A stretch of DNA of 43,218 nucleotides, taken from contig NZ_JAIVMC010000019.1 of the NCBI RefSeq assembly GCF_020177265.1, positions 1-43,218 of the forward strand, written 5' to 3'. Positions 41,786-43,218 of this stretch are shown here, in pieces. Positions within the stretch are counted from its first letter, which is position 1; each line of letters begins with the position of its first letter. The notes beneath the pieces are model-generated. The model had not been told where the DNA came from, did no database searches, and saw only the letters and a program-made list of their open reading frames with translations. Origin of the DNA: Pseudooceanicola marinus. GTDB lineage: Bacteria > Pseudomonadota > Alphaproteobacteria > Rhodobacterales > Rhodobacteraceae. The translations under genes and the position numbers were made by a program.

Positions 41786-42700
41786 ATGCAGGCAGAGGCC
41801 AGCGATGATCTGATCCCGGGGCGCGTGGTGACCCTCGCGCCGGGCGTCCGCCGCGTGCTGGCGCCGAACCCCTCTCCCCTCACCGGGCCGGGCACGAACA
41901 GCTACCTGCTGGGCGATGGCCCCGACATCGCCGTCATCGACCCCGGGCCGGAGGATGCCCGGCACCTCGACGCGCTGCTCTCGGCCCTCGGTCCCGGCCA
42001 GCGTGTGTCGCATATCCTGGTGACCCATGCACATCTCGACCATTCGCCGCTGGCCCGCCGGCTCTCTGCCGAAACCGGCGCCCCGGTGCTGGCCTATGGC
42101 CCGGCCCTGGCCGGACGGTCCGAGGTCATGGCGCGCCTCGCCGCGGCGGGTGACCTGGGCGGGGGCGAAGGCACCGATCATGCCTTCCTGCCCGACGTGG
42201 CGCTGGAGGATGGCGCCCGCGTCGCCGGGTCCGATTGGGACGTGGAGGCGATCTGGACCCCGGGGCATTTCGGCAACCACCTGTGTTTCGCCATGGGCGA
42301 GCTGATCTTCACCGGTGACCTTGTGATGGGCTGGTCCAGCACCCTCGTCTCGCCCCCCGATGGGGATCTGACCGATTTCATGTCCTCCTGCCGGCGCCTG
42401 CGCCACCGCCCGGCCCGCCTTTTCCTGCCCGGCCACGGGGCGCCGGTCACTGCTCCGCAGGACCGCCTCGACTGGCTGATCGGCCACCGAGAGATGCGAG
42501 AGGCGCAGCTGTTGCAGGCCCTGGCCCTGGGCCCCGGATCCGCCGCGGATCTCGCCGCCCGAGTCTACACCGACATCTCCCCCGCCATGCTGCCGGCAGC
42601 CGCCCGCAACGTCCTGGCGCATCTCATTGACCTGACGAGAAAATCCCGCGTGACACACGACGGCGACCTCGGTGCGGAGACGGTTTTCTCCCTCCCCTGA
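41786..42700 (+). CDS. MBL-fold metallo-hydrolase
   Basis: A 304-residue metallo-beta-lactamase-fold hydrolase of the LACTB2-like branch. The metal site is THAHLDHS (His81, His83, Asp85, His86), with further ligands in TPGHFGNHLCF, FTGDLVMG and LPGHG. A C-terminal winged-helix-like part (about 230-300) is typical of LACTB2-type proteins. Substrate unknown; relatives cut RNA or hydrolyse thioesters. GGAGG lies 8 bases before the ATG. It is divergent from the kinase with a 39-base gap and is not in an operon. Confidence 0.87.
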   Translation: MQAEASDDLIPGRVVTLAPGVRRVLAPNPSPLTGPGTNSYLLGDGPDIAVIDPGPEDARHLDALLSALGPGQRVSHILVTHAHLDHSPLARRLSAETGAPVLAYGPALAGRSEVMARLAAAGDLGGGEGTDHAFLPDVALEDGARVAGSDWDVEAIWTPGHFGNHLCFAMGELIFTGDLVMGWSSTLVSPPDGDLTDFMSSCRRLRHRPARLFLPGHGAPVTAPQDRLDWLIGHREMREAQLLQALALGPGSAADLAARVYTDISPAMLPAAARNVLAHLIDLTRKSRVTHDGDLGAETVFSLP

Positions 42701-42775
42701 CAGCCGGTACTGGACCCGCGCGCAGCGCTTCGAAAGACCCGGGTAAAAAATCCCGATTTTCTGTCCGAAAGGCTC

Positions 42776-42804
42776 TTGCCGACCCGGAATCGCATTGCTA
42801 TACC
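42776..42804 (+). promoter_or_regulatory. promoter of tRNA-Asn
   Basis: TTGCCG (42776-42781), 17 bases, and TATACC (42799-42804) form a near-consensus housekeeping-sigma promoter about 54 bases before the tRNA. Transcript start would be near 42811. Confidence 0.55.
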
Positions 42805-42857
42805 CCGCCCACACCGCAGGGACGGCAGCGCACAGCGCCCCGCCCGACACCAAATGC

Positions 42858-42932
42858 TCCGGCGTAGCTCAGCGGTAGAGCAGTTGACTGTTAATCAATT
42901 GGTCGTAGGTTCGATCCCTACCGCCGGAGCCA
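42858..42932 (+). tRNA. tRNA-Asn (anticodon GTT)
   Basis: A complete cloverleaf of 75 bases including encoded CCA. The acceptor stem pairs TCCGGCG with CGCCGGA; the D arm has GCTCAGCGGTAGAGC, the anticodon loop CTGTTAA with GTT at 42890-42892, and the T arm GTAGGTTCGATCCCTAC. The sequence is typical of alphaproteobacterial tRNA-Asn. tRNA 3' ends are frequent integration sites; an IS5 copy lies about 150 bases downstream. Confidence 0.97.
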
Positions 42933-42941
42933 AAGATTTCA

Positions 42942-42978
42942 AGGACTTAGCGCTGGTCCGCTAAGTCCTGTTTCTTTT
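42942..42978 (+). terminator. Rho-independent terminator of tRNA-Asn
   Basis: AGGACTTAGCG, a 6-base loop and CGCTAAGTCCT form a perfect 11-bp stem followed by GTTTCTTTT. It lies 10 bases after the tRNA and ends its transcript. Confidence 0.88.
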
Positions 42979-43082
42979 CGAGTACAGAATAAATACAGCG
43001 AACACTGCGTAGATCGACGCTTCCGGGTTTCGACCTAGTCAGCTGCGTAGTTCTACACCTCAGTTCGGGAAGCATGAGTCTA

Positions 43083-43218
43083 GGGTCAGGACCCATTGAT
43101 TTCCGCAGGTTGGCGTGATTCACGGCTCGAAAAACGAGCGGTGACATGTCTGACCTTTTCTGGCTGACCGACGTGCAGATGGCGCGTCTTGAGCCCTACT
43201 TTCCGAAGTCCCATGGCA
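43083..43218 (+). mobile_element. IS5-family (IS427-like) element, 5' end only
   Basis: The left end of a second copy, in the same orientation as the one at 1-179. The left inverted repeat at 43083-43096 (GGGTCAGGACCCAT) matches the right-end repeat at 166-179 at 13 of 14 positions, and a TA (43081-43082) precedes it. The element runs past the window edge. Confidence 0.85.
43146..43218 (+). CDS. IS5-family transposase, N-terminal fragment
   Basis: The first 24 codons, MSDLFWLTDVQMARLEPYF then PKSHG, match the start of IS427-type transposases. The frame is open to the window edge. The C-terminal half matching this family is at 2-169, so the two fragments may represent two copies of one element. 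The ATG has a weak purine-rich site (GAGCGG) ahead of it. Confidence 0.85.
   Translation, partial: MSDLFWLTDVQMARLEPYFPKSHG

Noticed and set aside
42947..43147. Minus-strand frame next to tRNA-Asn as an integrase remnant
   Set aside because: No tyrosine-recombinase motif is visible and the frame crosses the terminator and the IS end.

Overview
The window is GC-rich, densely packed bacterial chromosome or large-replicon DNA. Its gene families (two TRAP transporters, a pseudo-receiver LuxR regulator, a partner-switching module, a TTGAT-N4-ATCAA type site) and codon style suggest an alphaproteobacterium of the Rhodobacterales (Paracoccaceae/Roseobacteraceae); the genus cannot be named from sequence alone. 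The window starts inside the 3' end of an IS5-family element and ends inside the 5' end of a second copy in the same orientation, so about 42.9 kb lie between two direct IS copies.

Left accessory part (1-5.7 kb): IS end, a small ORF abutting the IS, a phage GH24 lysozyme remnant, an AtoE-type short-chain fatty acid permease, a cupin protein, a CspA-type cold-shock protein, and a run of small proteins of 54-83 aa (one DUF982), including a decayed second copy of the small gene at the left IS junction.

Surface-polysaccharide part (5.9-21.4 kb): a LuxR-type regulator with a pseudo-receiver-like N-terminus, a LysR regulator with an unusual tail, two divergently placed secreted Ser-rich and Gly/Ser-rich proteins, and then one tightly overlapping operon of nine genes. 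The operon starts with a complete partner-switching module (receiver-PP2C phosphatase, STAS antagonist, RsbW-like ATPase), followed by a hybrid histidine kinase with HPt. It runs without a break into DUF3131 protein, acyltransferase 3, GT2 synthase, second DUF3131 protein and a peptidoglycan-binding-domain protein, and ends at a strong terminator. The likely product is a regulated, acylated exopolysaccharide or glucan; the polymer is unknown.

Catabolic part (21.4-37.1 kb): a TRAP transporter on the minus strand, a 660-base AT-richer control region with three palindromic sites, and then a complete indole-3-acetic acid degradation cluster in the order iacH-A-B-I-C-D-E-F-G. It is followed in the same direction by a second TRAP transporter, a PanE-like reductase and a class II aldolase, up to a terminator. 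IacA, IacE, IacCD, IacF and IacG would convert indole-3-acetate to catechol; no catechol-cleavage genes are present here. A MarR regulator at 39.8-40.2 kb is a candidate IacR.

Right part (37.2-43.2 kb): a secreted Gly-Asn repeat protein, a catalase, the MarR regulator, an EnvZ-like orphan kinase, an MBL-fold hydrolase, tRNA-Asn(GTT) with its own promoter and terminator, and the next IS5 copy about 150 bases downstream of the tRNA.
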